Source: Laccaria trichodermophora (Eukaryota; Basidiomycota; Agaricomycetes; Agaricales; Hydnangiaceae). From it: DNA of 64,000 nucleotides. The notes under the pieces were generated by a model that worked only from the letters and a program-made list of their open reading frames with translations, did not search any database and was not told where the DNA came from. Positions 32,827 through 45,030 of this stretch are shown piece by piece. The stretch spans positions 3,596,001 to 3,660,000 of the forward strand of contig JACTVC010000002.1 of NCBI GenBank assembly GCA_018417955.1. Direction: 5' to 3'. Numbering within the stretch: the stretch's first letter is position 1; each line of letters opens with the position of its first letter. Both the position numbers and the translations under genes were made by a program.

Positions 32827-35800
32827 TCAATCTTCCGGACAACCTATCAAAATCACCCACTGGATGTTGCAACTCAGAGAGTAATTCCCTGTTTTAGACT
32901 TGTATACAGATGTCGTGTAACCGACAACAGCAAAAGACCCGTATGGAATTTCGTCATCGTAACGGTCGAGGATCTTGTCCAAATTGTTGAGATTGTGAGC
33001 TGTATATTCGAAGTTAAATTTCCGCCCGTCATAGACGGGTACTATTTTAAAAGACTTTAGTATATGCTGAGAACATAACACTGAAAGCTTACTGATTGCA
33101 TCGAAATCCAAGAAGAAAGCAGCCGAAGTCTTAACCTTTGGCTGACCGCGCTTCGTAGAAGGACTGACGCTGCTGTTGAACATGCCAGACGGTTGTTTAC
33201 CAGGTGAAAAGCCAGCTTCAAAGCAGTCAGTACAGGTGTAAATGTGATACGATTATCACTTACCACCTGTTCCTTGACTTTTCGTAGAGAAAAGTAAAGA
33301 ATCTTTCTCAAGTTGCGCATGTAGTTCCTTCTTTCCGAAAGCCATGCATATGAAGCCGCAAAAACGATCCCATTCCTGAGAATGAAGTATACCCGAGATG
33401 GATTTCTGGCGTAAACCCCGTTCCGGTGGATTTTGCAGATTTGATGCAGTCACAAATACACTGGACAAATTGATAGCCGGCTGATTCTTTATGTGAAGAT
33501 GTAGACGTTCTCCGTCTGGTGTCGCTTTATATGCGGAGACATCCAGAGGGGACGCTCTCGATGGGTTAACATAGCGGCCAGATAAATCGAAGCGGATGGC
33601 GTTGACACAATTACTAAATTTGCATATTTCAGATCATGGTAAACAGTCGACAAATGAAGTTAGCACTCACTCAAATAGCATATGAGGGCAGTAAGTTTCC
33701 CAAGCGGATAACATGATTTGACCAGGACCTTTTGCATTGCTCCATGAGATCAGAATGCCACGACTAAAAGTTACTAAGTAACGATCAATAGACAAAAAGA
33801 TAAATGAACTAACTTTAAGTTTGGTAACGACGCGTAGTCGTCTGCAAGGTAAGCATCTTGGAGTTCCATCTGGGTAACTTCACAAGAGAGAGGCAAAGAC
33901 CTAACATTGTAAACAAGTTGGGAACATATGATGTCAATGAATTGAACCGTCAGACTTACGTTAGCCTCAATGTGTCCACATCACTTAAATGAACAATATT
34001 CGCATTGGATGTTGATTTCTTTTTCTCGGCAAGCATGTCAGCGAATGTTTTCGGAGCATTATCCGAGCGATGTTTGGTGACATCGTGAGATTGACCGCTT
34101 CCCTCGCCCGATTTGAACGATGCTGATTTCGATGGACTGACGTCCGCGATACTTTGTTTGGTTGCCATCCTGAATGAATGTTAATGAGTATTATCAACCT
34201 ACCGCATTCGAAAGTGACTTACTGTATCTGTCTCGCCTCTTCCTCTTCAACGTCAGACTCGTTATCCGACTGCTCTAGTAAAGGAGACTGAAAGCGCGCT
34301 TTGGCTTTCCCTTTATGACGTAGAGGCGACTCGATTTGTTCACGACCGACTTGCTCGTAATCTTCGTCCCCTCTGAGATACAGTTAAGCCAAAATCGTTA
34401 AGGGCATGAAGAAAGCCGCTTACACGGCCTCATCGTCTCTATAAAACGGTGAGTTATGTGAGAAATTAAAAAGAAGTGGTACTCACATGAAAGGATCGGC
34501 TAAGTCGTATTCATCCAAATCGCAAATCTCCCCACCCAAACTGATCTCATTAGACATAGGTTGTTGCTGAAGTGAAGTGAGCTACATACCCTTCACGTTC
34601 AGAGCTTGCCTCGTCAGGTTCATCTTGGGCGATGGATACATCTTTGATAGCGGATCTTACAAAAAAGGTGAACAGTAAGTTGCAACAATGTTAGAAGCGA
34701 CCCATACCGAGATTTATATGATCTTTGTGCATCTTTTTGCGAACCAGCGCGATTAAAGTTGATGTCGCTGATACAAAGGCAGAGATTATAAGTGATTTTT
34801 AAACAGTAAGTAAATGTAATACTTACTGTTTATCGGCGACGGTGGAAACGCGTGACCGTACAGCCTTCGACAGTCTGTATGATGCGTCATAATCAGAACG
34901 TTTATTGATACAGCAAAATATCTGTGAACATACGAGGCACGTTTAGGGGTTTTTACACTGATGGAAATATTAACGAAACGCATCGAATAGGTGGGAGGCA
35001 TCTAACTCACATGTCGTCGTCGCTATTTTCGTTTGAAGCTGAAGACATCTTGGTTTTCTTGGAGCTTGAATCGGAGGTAAGTAGATTATCTCAAAGAAAC
35101 TTATCCAGTGGAACTCACGGAGTCTCTGGGTTAACAACAAAATTTCCCTCTGGATCCAATACGCGCTTTTTATATCTATACAGAATGACATCAACTCGTA
35201 CGGCCATGGTAAGATAAAGGATGATAACGACGTACATGCCGAAAGCGCTTCTGGTCCTTACAGGTGTATCATCGGGAATAGGTTTCTTGGAAGATTGAAT
35301 TCTAGACTTCATTGTCTGTCCCCGAAACATACTATCATCAGGGTCTAGTTCCGGTGTTCTGTCAAGGCTCTTAGACAAAGTAAAGTGCAAGATGCCAAGT
35401 ACGTACTTTTGTTCTCCTTCCGAAGAAGTGACTTCAATAATATCGCTATCAGAGGTTCGTCAGCTTAGAAAATTGCGATAAAGGTGCACTACAGTCACTT
35501 TTTAATCGACTTGATTGCATTAGACCGTGAACTCCGCGAAGAACTAAGCCTCGGTGTAGGCTTGACAAGTATAGTCGGAGGAGGCGACCTAGCAAAACAT
35601 CAGTTGAATACGCCATAGCTCCAAGGGAGCAGATTCTCACTGTGACCATTCTATTAAACTAAAAGAGGTATTGAGCGTTCATTCTAAAGAAGTGAAGAAC
35701 GTGAACGCTTACTTCGATTCTTCCGTTGCAGCATCGACAGGTTCTCTATATCACGATGAAATACTGCGTAATGAAAGAAGCATTAATAAGTTTGCTGACC

Positions 35801-35846
35801 GTTTAACGGGAACCGGCCTTCGCTTCTGAGGAGACTTTGGAGGCAT
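32827..35846 (-). CDS. Nuclear-looking protein with disordered N-terminus, conserved C-terminal domain of unknown function
   Basis: Begins at 35,846 with MPPKSPQKRRPVPVK. About a dozen short exons with clear GT-AG introns encode acidic, Ser-rich sequence (DSDIIEVTSSEGEQK, DVEEEEARQIQ) up to about 34.2 kb. The C-terminal 300 residues are better ordered: RGILISWSNAKGPGQIMLSA, FDLSGRYVNPSRASPLDVSA, EWDRFCGFICMAFGKKELHA, VPVYDGRKFNF and EIPYGSFAVVGYTTSVYK, ending at a TGA-type stop near 32,827. I recall the EIPxGSFAVVGYT ending from a multi-copy agaricomycete family with no assigned role. Exon joins in the 5' half are approximate. Confidence 0.65.
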
Positions 35847-36201
35847 GATAGGCAGCAAAATCTCAATGAGGGAAAAGGGACGTCGGTGAAAGTTTGATCA
35901 ATTCCACATTTTATACCACGATATTCGGATAAAAGATATACGCAGAAAGGGTACGACAACCTCTAGTCTCTGCTCAAATTGTGTATGTGGTACTGTTATT
36001 CTCGATCGCTAAAATCTTTCTATTGACTTCGCACCGATTGAAAATTTTCTATTCAGTCTCGTGGGATAGCAAAAATTGTATTGGTTTCTGTGGTAAACGC
36101 CGAGACATCGCAGAAAGTTTTGCCAAGTGGATCGACGTACTAAAAAGGATCAGTAACCTTGCACCTTGTCCGTTGTAAAGAAATTAGACTCTTCTCGCGC
36201 T
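35847..36201. other. Divergent intergenic region
   Basis: Lies between the starts of the 32.8-35.8-kb minus gene and the plus gene at 36,202. It is AT-rich with no recognised motif and probably holds both promoters. Confidence 0.4.
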
Positions 36202-37435
36202 ATGGACGCTCGTTACAACAAAACCCAAGCCAGTACGTTCCCGTTCTTCTTGAAGATATCTACCGTTAAAAAAAATACAGTGGAAGATCTTATCCGGTAT
36301 ACAGAGGCCAGAGGTAAATGCGACATCGGTACCGATTGCCAGCAACTGCTTGAAGTCGACGTGAGTAACAACCGTCAATCAAGATTAAATCACGACACAG
36401 ACATAACTGTACCCATAGATTGATAAACTCGAAATCGTGGCGTACACAAGGCCAGACACGTACCGTCTTTGCAAATTCGACGAGAAGTCCGATAGTATGC
36501 AAGAGGTTATCGTACGACTTCAAGGCATTTTGTGCGCAACTGAATTGCCGCCACTCAAAGAATTAATGCAAGTGACGAGACAAAAACTGTACAATGTTAT
36601 TTCGACTGATACTCTCAATAAAAACAGTGCTGAGTCTCATGTTAAAAAGATTAGAGGTCTTCGTCAAGCAGTTCAAGTTACCGGTCTCGGTGAAGACATC
36701 TTTGGATCTATCATTCGAACGGTAGAAAAAATTCATCAAAAATTCGAACTAGCGTTGCCCGTCAACACTTTGGGATCTTTTCAACGCGGGGAATACGAGG
36801 GCGCAGCAGCACTGTATGCTCACAACAGATATTTCACCGACAGAAGGCTTGCACCTCAACAAGAACACCAGCCTTTTCTTCCCATGGTCGATCCATACGG
36901 CGCATTGGACAAATTGCGATCACAAACATTTATTCACAGTTGCGACAACATAGTTGAATACACCTCGTTGAGGAAGGATGCAAAAGGGCATGACGAGTAC
37001 GTCTTGAATCACCTTTCAATCCTATGTCAACTCACTTATGCATCAAAGATATTTCGTTATCAATCCAGCCACATTTGGTTTGGGAGATATTGTGGAGATC
37101 AGCGTTGGCTTCGTTTGTATTCCCATCATAAACGGGTATAAGTTCATGGCAACGTTGAGAGGAATGGTTCTTTTGGACAACAGTGTACGAAAGGTAAGTA
37201 CATGCTACGAGTAACCGACGGTCCTAATTCAGAGCAACAGAAAGCGTTGGCACTCAGCAAGGGTTCTCTGCTACCTACTTTAGGCCCCGCATTGACCTTG
37301 AAACGCAAAATGCTATACATTAAGGACCATCTCGACGAAACGTGCGATAACGTTGGCGCAATGACTCTACAAATCGGCTCGATGCAGGGAATTGAGGAGG
37401 CAAGGTCGACATGCAAAACACGCACAAACTATTAG
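36202..37435 (+). CDS. Conserved fungal-type protein of unknown function
   Basis: Starts MDARYNKTQASTFPFFLK. An intron GTGAGT...CATAG lies at about 36,361-36,419. A long exon then runs through RLQGILCATELPPLKELMQV and EDIFGSIIRTVEKIHQKFEL. A second intron begins with the donor GTACGT at 37,007-37,012. It joins KGHDE to YFVINPATFGLGDIVEISVG, FVCIPIINGYKFMATLRGMV and LLDNSVRK. The last exon is uncertain; acceptor CAGAG near 37,240 gives an end at 37,435. The beta-rich C-terminal block (GDIVEISVGF) suggests a compact domain. No family was recognised. Confidence 0.6.
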
Positions 37436-37534
37436 TAAACGACATTTAATTCGGAAACCGTCATTTGTATACTCCACGCTGGTCGTAATAAATATTCAAT
37501 TAGAACTAAACATCTTGTTAAACACTTCGACTTT

Positions 37535-38084
37535 ATGGAATTCGACCCGAAACGAGTTCACAAGACGGTGTGCGATATCCTAGACGACAGAGCTAGCAAT
37601 AACCTTGACAGCGATTGGGAGGCGCTTAAAAGCGCAGCTGATGAATTTCTACAAGCCGTGGAAGCTTTCGAAATCGCTGATGACGACGCCGACATTGAGC
37701 TTGATAGCATAAAAAGTTAGCCATCATTTGATCTTAAACCCTGAAAGACGAGTTGACAATAGCAAACAAGCAACGTCTGACAAGAAAAAGGGCAAGAGCG
37801 ATTTCAGTCGCGTTGAGCGATTAGAAATGTTACACGCCCAAGTCTATCCCGACGTCTATGATAAAGCTTGCAAAATGACGTCTTACGCACAAGCTTTACA
37901 CACAAAATTAGCGACAGCTTCACAAAAGAACAAAGAGTTTGGAGAGAAGATGGATAATGCGCTTACATTTTTGACTGAGGTAGTTGGAATGTTACGCGAC
38001 AACGAAGAAAATACTGAGGCTCAGTTGGGTTATGAGATGGACAATCCTCCTATGGATACAGACTCGGATGAGTCTGAGAACTAG
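37535..38084 (+). CDS. Small coiled-coil protein, relative of the 2.0-kb gene
   Basis: Exon 1 (MEFDPKRVHKTVCDILDDRA) contains DWEALKSAADEFLQAVEAFE followed by IADDDADIELD. A short intron GTTAGCC...GACGAG (about 37,716-37,750) restores the frame into IDNSKQATSDKKKGKSDF. The helical C-terminus (HTKLATASQKNKEFGEKMDN) ends with an acidic tail (MDTDSDESEN). The same DWxxLxxAAxxFxxAxxxFExAD pattern occurs in the protein at 2,018-2,584. Function is unknown; probably a structural or adaptor coiled coil. Confidence 0.6.
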
Positions 38085-38596
38085 TTAAACGGTTTATCAA
38101 TCTCCAATTTGAACACGATTTTAGAGTGGAGAGGATCATACTACGGCTCCTTCCAACCTCTGAGAGTCAACTTACTTACATCATACGGGCCGGTGAGACC
38201 ACGCGCTCGATCGCCCAAAATAATCCGATCACCAACTGAATATACAGATCATGGTGACTCACCTTACAATGAAAACAAAAAGCGTTGATCATAAAACCGA
38301 ACTTCATCATGTACTTGGCAACAATGGACATCAAACGCATGGCCAATGTAGTCAATTGTGGTTGGCGCCTGATTGAAACATACCTGCAACATATAAAATA
38401 TAATGTTCATCGGCTGATGTGAAAAACAAAAAAGAAGAAACAAAAAAAAACCGATGATATGATCGAAGCAAATGAATGCACTTGGCGACACTGGCATAAA
38501 TGGGGACTTTACTTTCAAGCGATCGATTGTGTCGCAATTTCGTGGTAGCTTGATGAAAGATGCAGAACAATGGAGGATGGTACAGACATGATGAAG
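38085..38596. other. Intergenic or exon remnants, minus strand
   Basis: Minus-strand pieces such as YIGHAFDVHCCQVHDEVRFY and YSVGDRIILGDRARGLTGPY look protein-like and are separated by possible introns. No start, end or family could be fixed. Confidence 0.3.
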
Positions 38597-41310
38597 TTAG
38601 ACCAAGCACGGCAAATTTATCGAGTCGAAAAACTCAGTTGAGTATTTGGATGCTTTTTGTTTCAGCTGTCTCGTCCAGTTATGACCCCTGAGATGATCTC
38701 TCCAAACTCCTGCTGCTAAAGGTTGTGCTCCCCAGTGCCTGATTTCGTCAAGCCTCTTCTGATATTCCGCCTCGTTGTATTCAGTCCATCGCCCATAGTT
38801 TTCACCACATTTCAATTGTTCGTACGTTGACGTCAAAGGCCACCATGATTTCAGTGCAAACTGATTTTTCGTTGCTGAAAAAGATGTGTTGTAGTTGATA
38901 ATGGTAGACAATACGTGAATGCATACTTGTTTCACAATGATACACTCCACATAACATGTCCAACTCGTCTTGTGAGAGATCGTCGTCGCACAATATTTGA
39001 TCACCCGCGGCAACGTACAAGCCACATCTTTCGACAGATGCACTGATTGAAGGGCCTTGTAGAGCATGATCGATACTCATTGTTTCCATTGCGAGTCGCC
39101 ACACGATGCCACCACGCAACAATGCAGCACGGCCACGAGAAGAATTCAGTAGTTCAGACCTCTGTCGTACATATGCATCGTAGTCTCTGCGAGTGAACGA
39201 ATATCCGAACATTCGAATGGGAACTGGTCGTCGTATCTTTTGTGTTACTGAAGTCCGCGCTATCGTATTTTGCATGGTCCGAAATTGAATACCCTTTTGC
39301 AAAAAAAGACGTGCAATTTCATAGGTCGATAACTTGACGTCTAAACGACATATATAAGCCGCTGTTGCAGGATCTTCCACTGTTAATCGCCAAGAAACAG
39401 AATTGCATAAGGTTTCAAACATAAACATTCCATTCCCCAATCGTTTGATATGTCGAACGCGAGGATTGCCTTCTAAAGCTATGCGGTTTCCGCTCAGAAG
39501 ATCCCATTCATCAAATGCGGGTTTGCCTTTGCCAGTTGCCAATTTCTTGACAAAGTCCAATGCTTTACAACCAGCGGACGTGGAGAATATGGGATCATCA
39601 GATGATGTTAAACCTAGAGCTCTCAACATTTTTTTCTTTTCAGTCGAGTCTAATTCCAGAGATTGCGATGCAGCAATCGGAAGCGGTTGAACAAAGCCGT
39701 GAAAGAAGTACAACGCCTCCAGTGCCTCTAACGGATGTCGACTATCCAGTTCGTACTCATCGACAACCAAAGGTGGAGGCGACGGACTTCTAGGCATTTC
39801 AAGAAATGCAGTGTTATCCACGTTGACATCGTCAAAAGGTTCATTTTCTTCATATCGCTCCGAGCTGACAGGAAAGTCAATGGAGTACGTTGGCTCGTCT
39901 TCAAAGTTGTCGTTTAGATCGTTGTCATAGTGATCAATACGTCCCATTCCATCGCAGCAATCCCATTCGTTTTCCCAAGAGTCGTACAACTTCTGAGAAT
40001 CAGTGAACATATTTAACGCATCAAGCTTTGCACGTTCTGGAACGTTATTGCGAATCCATTCTCCATGCTCGTCTTCCTCCCAAACGAATACTTTCGCGCC
40101 GACAACTGGATGATTTGACTGTCTTTGCAATCGAGCAAATCGATGTGCGTCGGTCTCAGTAGATAACATTGATGCGTGGTTCGCCTCCCGCAACGCAAAA
40201 AAAGCTCTGAGCTTTTGTGGCAAAGAAATGTGCAATGGGACCTTGGTAGAAGAACTGAGGTCCGCAGGCATCGAGGTCGCACCTTCTCTGAGCAGACTGC
40301 TGTTAGCTGAAATTGTTGTTGAACTGCACAATGTATTTTCCGACGCAGTGGCCGAGTTTAATAGTCGAGTTAAGTAGACGCAGAGGGATATTTCCTCCCA
40401 GCATGTCGGCTTTTTGTGTAACAAAGTTAACACTTCTTGTATTTGATGTGGAAGAGGCGCTAAGGCTTCGATTTCTTTGCGATCTTTCGCCGCTTTGACC
40501 TCCACTTTGGTCCATCGATACCACACCGGTACATTGTGGTCACAGAACCACGATACTGCAGGCCGACTGGAACATCCATCCAGTAAAACGATAATTGTGC
40601 CCGCACGTGGTACTTGAGTATCAAATTGATATAACCACGATGAGCGAAGCCCATTCAACCATATTTGGTCATATCCATCATCGGTGAGGATGTGATACCA
40701 TCCCGGTATGTTACCAAATCCATTGTATTTGGACTGCCTCTTTGGAGCGGCTCCTACAGCCATCAAATAGGATACAATGGTCATCCACACAACGAACCAA
40801 TCTCGAGCTTCAGCCAATCTTCGACGACCATCTGAGTTCGATCGAAAGGGTTTCGTGAAATCATAGGCAGAAGGCAAATGTGGTGTAATGAGAGGGACTT
40901 GGTAGCGCAGATTCAGTGACATCGCGACATCGTGCAGAAAGTACTGAAGATGGTACCAAGATTGTGCAGTGGCAGCATCAAGCGCGAACAGATCTTTCGT
41001 ATCTGTGACTTGGGTCGGTATGAAGCGCAGCCCATCAAACGGCACGCAGTTAAAATTGAATTCTAGAGGTATGAAAGCCATCCAACCGAAATGTGGGGTC
41101 CACCATCGAGGCAATTGAAGGGCAGATAATCGAGGATATCGTTGAAATTGAAGAAAAGGGTTAACGACGCCGCCCTGCTTCGTGACCTGAGCGGGAACGT
41201 CTATAGCTCTTCGACTATTTGGCGAATAAAACAGAACACCGCCAATGAGATAGGCTCTTCCTTGTGATCTGTCAACGCCATACGAATAACTCCTGCAACG
41301 TATCCATCAG
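38597..41310 (-). CDS. Large conserved basidiomycete protein of unknown function
   Basis: A 770-codon exon (with upstream continuation RAYLIGGVLFYSPNSRRA after a GCAG acceptor near 41,290) is joined by a 50-bp intron near 38,875-38,925 to a last exon ending in TAA at 38,597. Distinctive blocks: LPRWWTPHFGWMAFIPLEFN, YNGFGNIPGWYHILTDDGYD, RAGTIIVLLDGCSSRPAVSW, CDHNVPVWYRW, and at the end LTSTYEQLKCGENYGRWTEY and GHNWTRQLKQ. I recall the GFGxIPGW and VPVWYxW blocks from multi-copy agaricomycete proteins of unknown role. The N-terminal start is not resolved. Confidence 0.7.
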
Positions 41311-42010
41311 TCACTCTCCAACTCAGTTCAAGAAACAACCATCTTAACATTTAACAAAGAGCGCGCTTCAGAACAGAGTGTCGTCGTAACAGAGTCAAGG
41401 GAAACTCAAAGCACTAAACGTCTTTGTGTAGTAAGTCAACGTGTCGAGATGAGACAAACAATCACAAATTTCAAACTGAAAAGTGGACGTCCACTTTTCA
41501 GTTCAAAATTGTCACTTGTTTGGTGCAGTGACGACGTATGTAGAAAGAAACAAAAGACAACAACCCATTTCAAAACTTCTGACTTTTCGTTAAAGCGCTA
41601 AGTAAGCATTCCCTGCTCAGCACTCCAAATGCAAAATGCAGAAAGGCCTTACTTCTTGCCAGTAAGGTAAAAGACATCGTTGATGTTTGATAGTTACACC
41701 ACCATCGAACGCGCCAAGAACGCGCAAGGCATGTGGTCGACTTTCACAAAAAATTCACATAAATACGCATTCCAGCTACGTCAGTAGGCAGATGAAGATC
41801 AAGTCATAGAAGATGTGGAAGACGCTTGACATCGCAGTAATGATTAAATCAGACTTATATACGCTATTAAGGTACAGACAAAGTTGTATTGTCAAAGGTT
41901 CGATCACAACGTACACGAAAGGCAGCAGTGACAGTAATAACATGTTAGATTGTCCGAGATGTTCATGGTACAAGTTATGCGAATGGTGATATGATGGACT
42001 TGAAGATTGG
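41311..42010. other. Intergenic, holds palindrome copy 4
   Basis: Apart from the palindrome at 41,452, nothing was recognised. Confidence 0.4.
41452..41524. repeat. Palindrome family copy 4
   Basis: Centred between 41,488 and 41,489. Left arm AATTTCAAACTGAAAAGTGG, right arm CCACTTTTCAGTTCAAAATT, flanks GACAAACAATCAC and CACTTGTTTGGT. It lies about 490 bp beyond the stop of SAM-like copy C. Confidence 0.92.
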
Positions 42011-42917
42011 CTAAGTAAAGTAACGACGAAGGTGATTTTTTAGAACCAACATCTCCATTGGAGTCATTGGAACTTCTCCCTTATCCGAAACACCTTTCAA
42101 AAACCTTTTGACCTCCTCATCGTCCCATGTATTGGCAACCGCCAAGAATTCCTCGTTTTTGCAGCCAAACCCGATGAAATGGTGTAAATATCGGGACATG
42201 TCGGGGGTACACGATTTGAGGAAATGCGTCAATTCTGCGGTTTCTCTTTCTAGTTTTGCGAGAATGTCTGGGGGTGATTCACTTCGAGGATTCCGGAGGG
42301 GATTATGATTCGGTTGAGTTGCAACAGAACTGTGATCCGAAACGGCTATCTGTCCTCGCTAAAGTTCGCCTGTTCACCCAGTTGTATCAAATGAAGAGAA
42401 GACGCACCATTGATTGTCTCGTTGTTTCCTGTGAACCCTGAGAACCGCCATTATGAATGAACACTCCGGACGACGAATAAAAAACGTACTTCGGCTGAAA
42501 CTGGGGCAGTCGAGCATCGATGTCTGCCGTTATCAAAAATTTTTGCCATGTAGTCTCGCGCAAATTTTTTTCGTTGCTGGACACCGTCGTCTTTGATCAA
42601 AAAGAAAATTGGGTACATAGGCCAGAACTGGCAAAGGAGATGTAAATTCGACGAATGGGTGTGGCTATTGCGGAGGTACCTCTTGCTCAACTTTTGCTAT
42701 ATTGTCGGCTTGGTCTGAAAACGTCTTTGACTTTTCTAAATGCGATCGCATGCAGCTTCTTAACGTAGTCTGAAGAAGCGATGTTATAATGCATTTAAAG
42801 GTTATCATTGATTGGACCCACCTTCCACCGTAAAAAATACTCTTCCGAACAGTCCGGGTTAAAGAGCTGCCGAAACTCGTCTATCTGCTCCGAGGTTGAC
42901 ATACTCTGTTCGACCAT
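42011..42917 (-). CDS. SAM-like family copy C
   Basis: A probable start at 42,917 (MVEQSMSTSEQIDEFRQLFN) runs to CSEEYFLRWK at a GTGGGT donor. Then comes FWPMYPIFFLIKDDGVQQRK with KFARDYMAKIF at about 42,530-42,630. The last exon has FLKSCTPDMSRYLHHFIGFG, CKNEEFLAVANTW and MTPMEMLVLKNHLRRYFT, stopping at 42,011. Domain order matches copies A and D. The C-terminal helical module is SAM-like by pattern (inference). This copy has no obvious nonsense codon in recognised exons, but the middle exon joins are not fully resolved. Function is unknown; a SAM-type end would suggest self-association or an adaptor role. Confidence 0.55.
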
Positions 42918-43035
42918 CGCCCTCTAGCTTACCTTGAACGACAGAGTTCCTGTAGGTAAAAGCAAAATCAGCGAGGCAATCGATAACGATGGATCGATGA
43001 ATCGCACGTGGCATGGCTCAATGACTTTAGAACAG

Positions 43036-43425
43036 TTATACTAAGTGGTGCTGAGAAATTTTGTAATGTTTCGAAGACGAACCGTGAGTGCAGTAGATGG
43101 TCAACGACAAAACTAACCAAGTCCCTTTGTTTATGCATGTTAAATGGCACGTGACTATGAACTCTCGAAACGCGCCGATAATATCAAGAGCATTGAACTT
43201 TACGGTCAGTAACATAAAAAATGAGCCGTAGTAAACTTCTTCTGCAAAACGACGTGGTCTTCCGGGTTCGAATGCCAAAATCAAGGCGGGTCCGATTTCA
43301 AAGTGAAGATCTTTGGCGAAATCCAGCCTGGCCATCTTAGAACGAAGAGCAGCGCTCTCGGAGACTTTTACACCGGAACCAAAACCAGTATGAGATCTTG
43401 TCGACGTAGCATAACCTTCTCTCAT
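43036..43425 (-). CDS. Hypothetical protein
   Basis: Starts at a real ATG (MREGYATSTRSHTGFGSGVK). The region up to YYGSFFMLLT reads as plausible protein, after which GTAAAG...CATAG could be an intron. No domain was recognised. It lies just upstream of SAM-like copy C on the same strand. Confidence 0.35.
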   Translation of the reverse strand: MREGYATSTRSHTGFGSGVKVSESAALRSKMARLDFAKDLHFEIGPALILAFEPGRPRRFAEEVYYGSFFMLLTVKFNALDIIGAFREFIVTCHLTCINKGTWLVLSLTIYCTHGSSSKHYKISQHHLV

Positions 43426-43764
43426 CGACGCTCTCAGCCGTGTTATATAACTGCCAAGTCAAGAGCGGCTAAATCAAATATGTCCATGCCAACTTCCTAC
43501 TTCTAGAATGGGTCGAGTAGCCGGTGGTGATGCGGGCAAGTGGAAAGGACTTGATGAAGGGCAGCGGAAGATCGCTATATGCCAGCAAATTGTTGAGGAG
43601 AATGGAGGAATCAACTGTTGCGGAGAACTTGCAGAGTACCCCTGTTGAAATTGCAAACTCGAGTAGGCGGGGAATGAGGGTACTATAGGGAACAAAGGGC
43701 GATGAATGGAAGGTGGCAGGGAGAATGCGCTATTGGTTTGGAATAATGAACCATTGTCCTAGAT
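43426..43764. other. Intergenic, nothing recognised
   Basis: Short frames only; no domain or splice pattern is convincing. Confidence 0.35.
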
Positions 43765-44022
43765 TCACCGATGCTGTAGACATACCTTGAGAACGCCTCG
43801 CTCCAAGAATACATCCAAATCCTTGCGATAAATCGACGCCCGCGTGCTGGGTATCCCCACTCGAGGCGGCATCAAACACGGTCGAGAGATGAACTTGTCT
43901 GCCAGTTTTTTCACTTCTGCAGCAACAGACCCGTTGTGGTCGTCGACGTGTGTCGCCCCAAGGGATGCGAGCTCGTCGGCATGTTTGAGGGAGGAGGTGG
44001 TGATGATGAAGAACGGTGCCAA
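43765..44022 (-). pseudogene. Alcohol-dehydrogenase-like (MDR superfamily) relic
   Basis: APFFIITTSSLKHADELASL continues GATHVDDHNGSVAAEVKKLA, the second half of the NAD(P)-binding Rossmann fold of zinc-type alcohol dehydrogenase/quinone reductase-like proteins. The frame then shifts near 43,870: the match continues in another phase as TVFDAASSGDTQHAGVDL. The upstream part, including the glycine-rich turn, is missing, and a MITE has inserted exactly at the 5' edge. This is a broken gene. Confidence 0.6.
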
Positions 44023-44029
44023 TGCTTAT

Positions 44030-44507
44030 CAAGGGGGCCCCGGGATTTCAGAAACAACACGGGGTAGATTTTTTTTTGTAAGCCGTCCGTGACGTCCCCC
44101 CCCCATCGCTCCTTCTAAATAAGGTATGTTTTCGTCCAAAAAGGGTATGTTTTTCCCACCGCTCCTTTGAAGAAATTTCCGGCTGGTGGGCCGTGAACGT
44201 GTGAACCTTAAAATGAAATTTTCAGGTGTACAAATCCAGCTTTTTTTCACATTTACTTTTGCCATGCAAGTCTGAGCTGAGCAAGAAAACTGGGAGGGAT
44301 GACAGATTTTTCGTTTCCCTTACACACTGACTTCCATGGTAAGTTATCAACCGTTCAACTGCATTGGAGGTGCTGCTGATGCATTTAGCATTGCTACAGC
44401 CCCGAATATAGATTTTCGAAGGTTATATACGAAATTTTTTTAAGGCCTGCCGGAGGTCCCCCCCCCACCTACCTCGGGTCACAGGTCGACATCCCGGGGC
44501 CCCCTTG
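44030..44507. mobile_element. hAT-type MITE, 478 bp
   Basis: Terminal inverted repeats CAAGGGGGCCCCGGGAT are identical for 17 bases at both ends. They are flanked by a perfect 8-bp target duplication ATGCTTAT at 44,022-44,029 and 44,508-44,515. An 8-bp duplication with CA-G-rich ends is the hAT hallmark. There is no coding capacity. The identical ends and duplication indicate a fairly recent insertion into the dehydrogenase relic. Confidence 0.9.
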
Positions 44508-44515
44508 ATGCTTAT

Positions 44516-45030
44516 GGCCGCGTCCCTGCCGGCGGCTGAGGTGGTTGAAGCCAAATCGAACCAGAACAGCCAAAGGGCTGCCAGGCGCGAGCCATACGCG
44601 GAATCGGGTCGTAAAGAAAGAGAGAAGCTCGGAACTGGCAGTAAGGCAGAGGAGAACGCGGTGCGAACGGGAGACTGGTGTGTTAGAGAGCAAGGTGCGC
44701 TGGCACTAAGCCAAAGCGACGAACGACCCCCTGCATTGTGCAACCAATCATTTGCACGCAATATTAGCGTGCTCGCTGGCACTCGGATAAACCAAAGCGT
44801 CAAACGAGTCACACGTCGTAAAGCGGCAGCAGCTGGTGGGGGAGAAAAAGAAAATGGTGAATTCTTTGTTTGCTCCGGAAACATCCAGGCAGATCCAGGC
44901 GTGATCGGTGTTTGCCAATACCTTGCTGTTGCCTTGCTTTCTCCAGCCTTTCCTCAACCTTTCTTCGGCTGCCTTCCTTTTCCCCTCTCTACTCTGCACA
45001 AGATTTATTTTACACGCCTCGCCCATTGTT
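44516..45030. other. Upstream region of the oxygenase-like gene
   Basis: Long open frames exist on both strands without recognisable domains. It may contain the rest of the dehydrogenase relic in decayed form. Confidence 0.3.
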
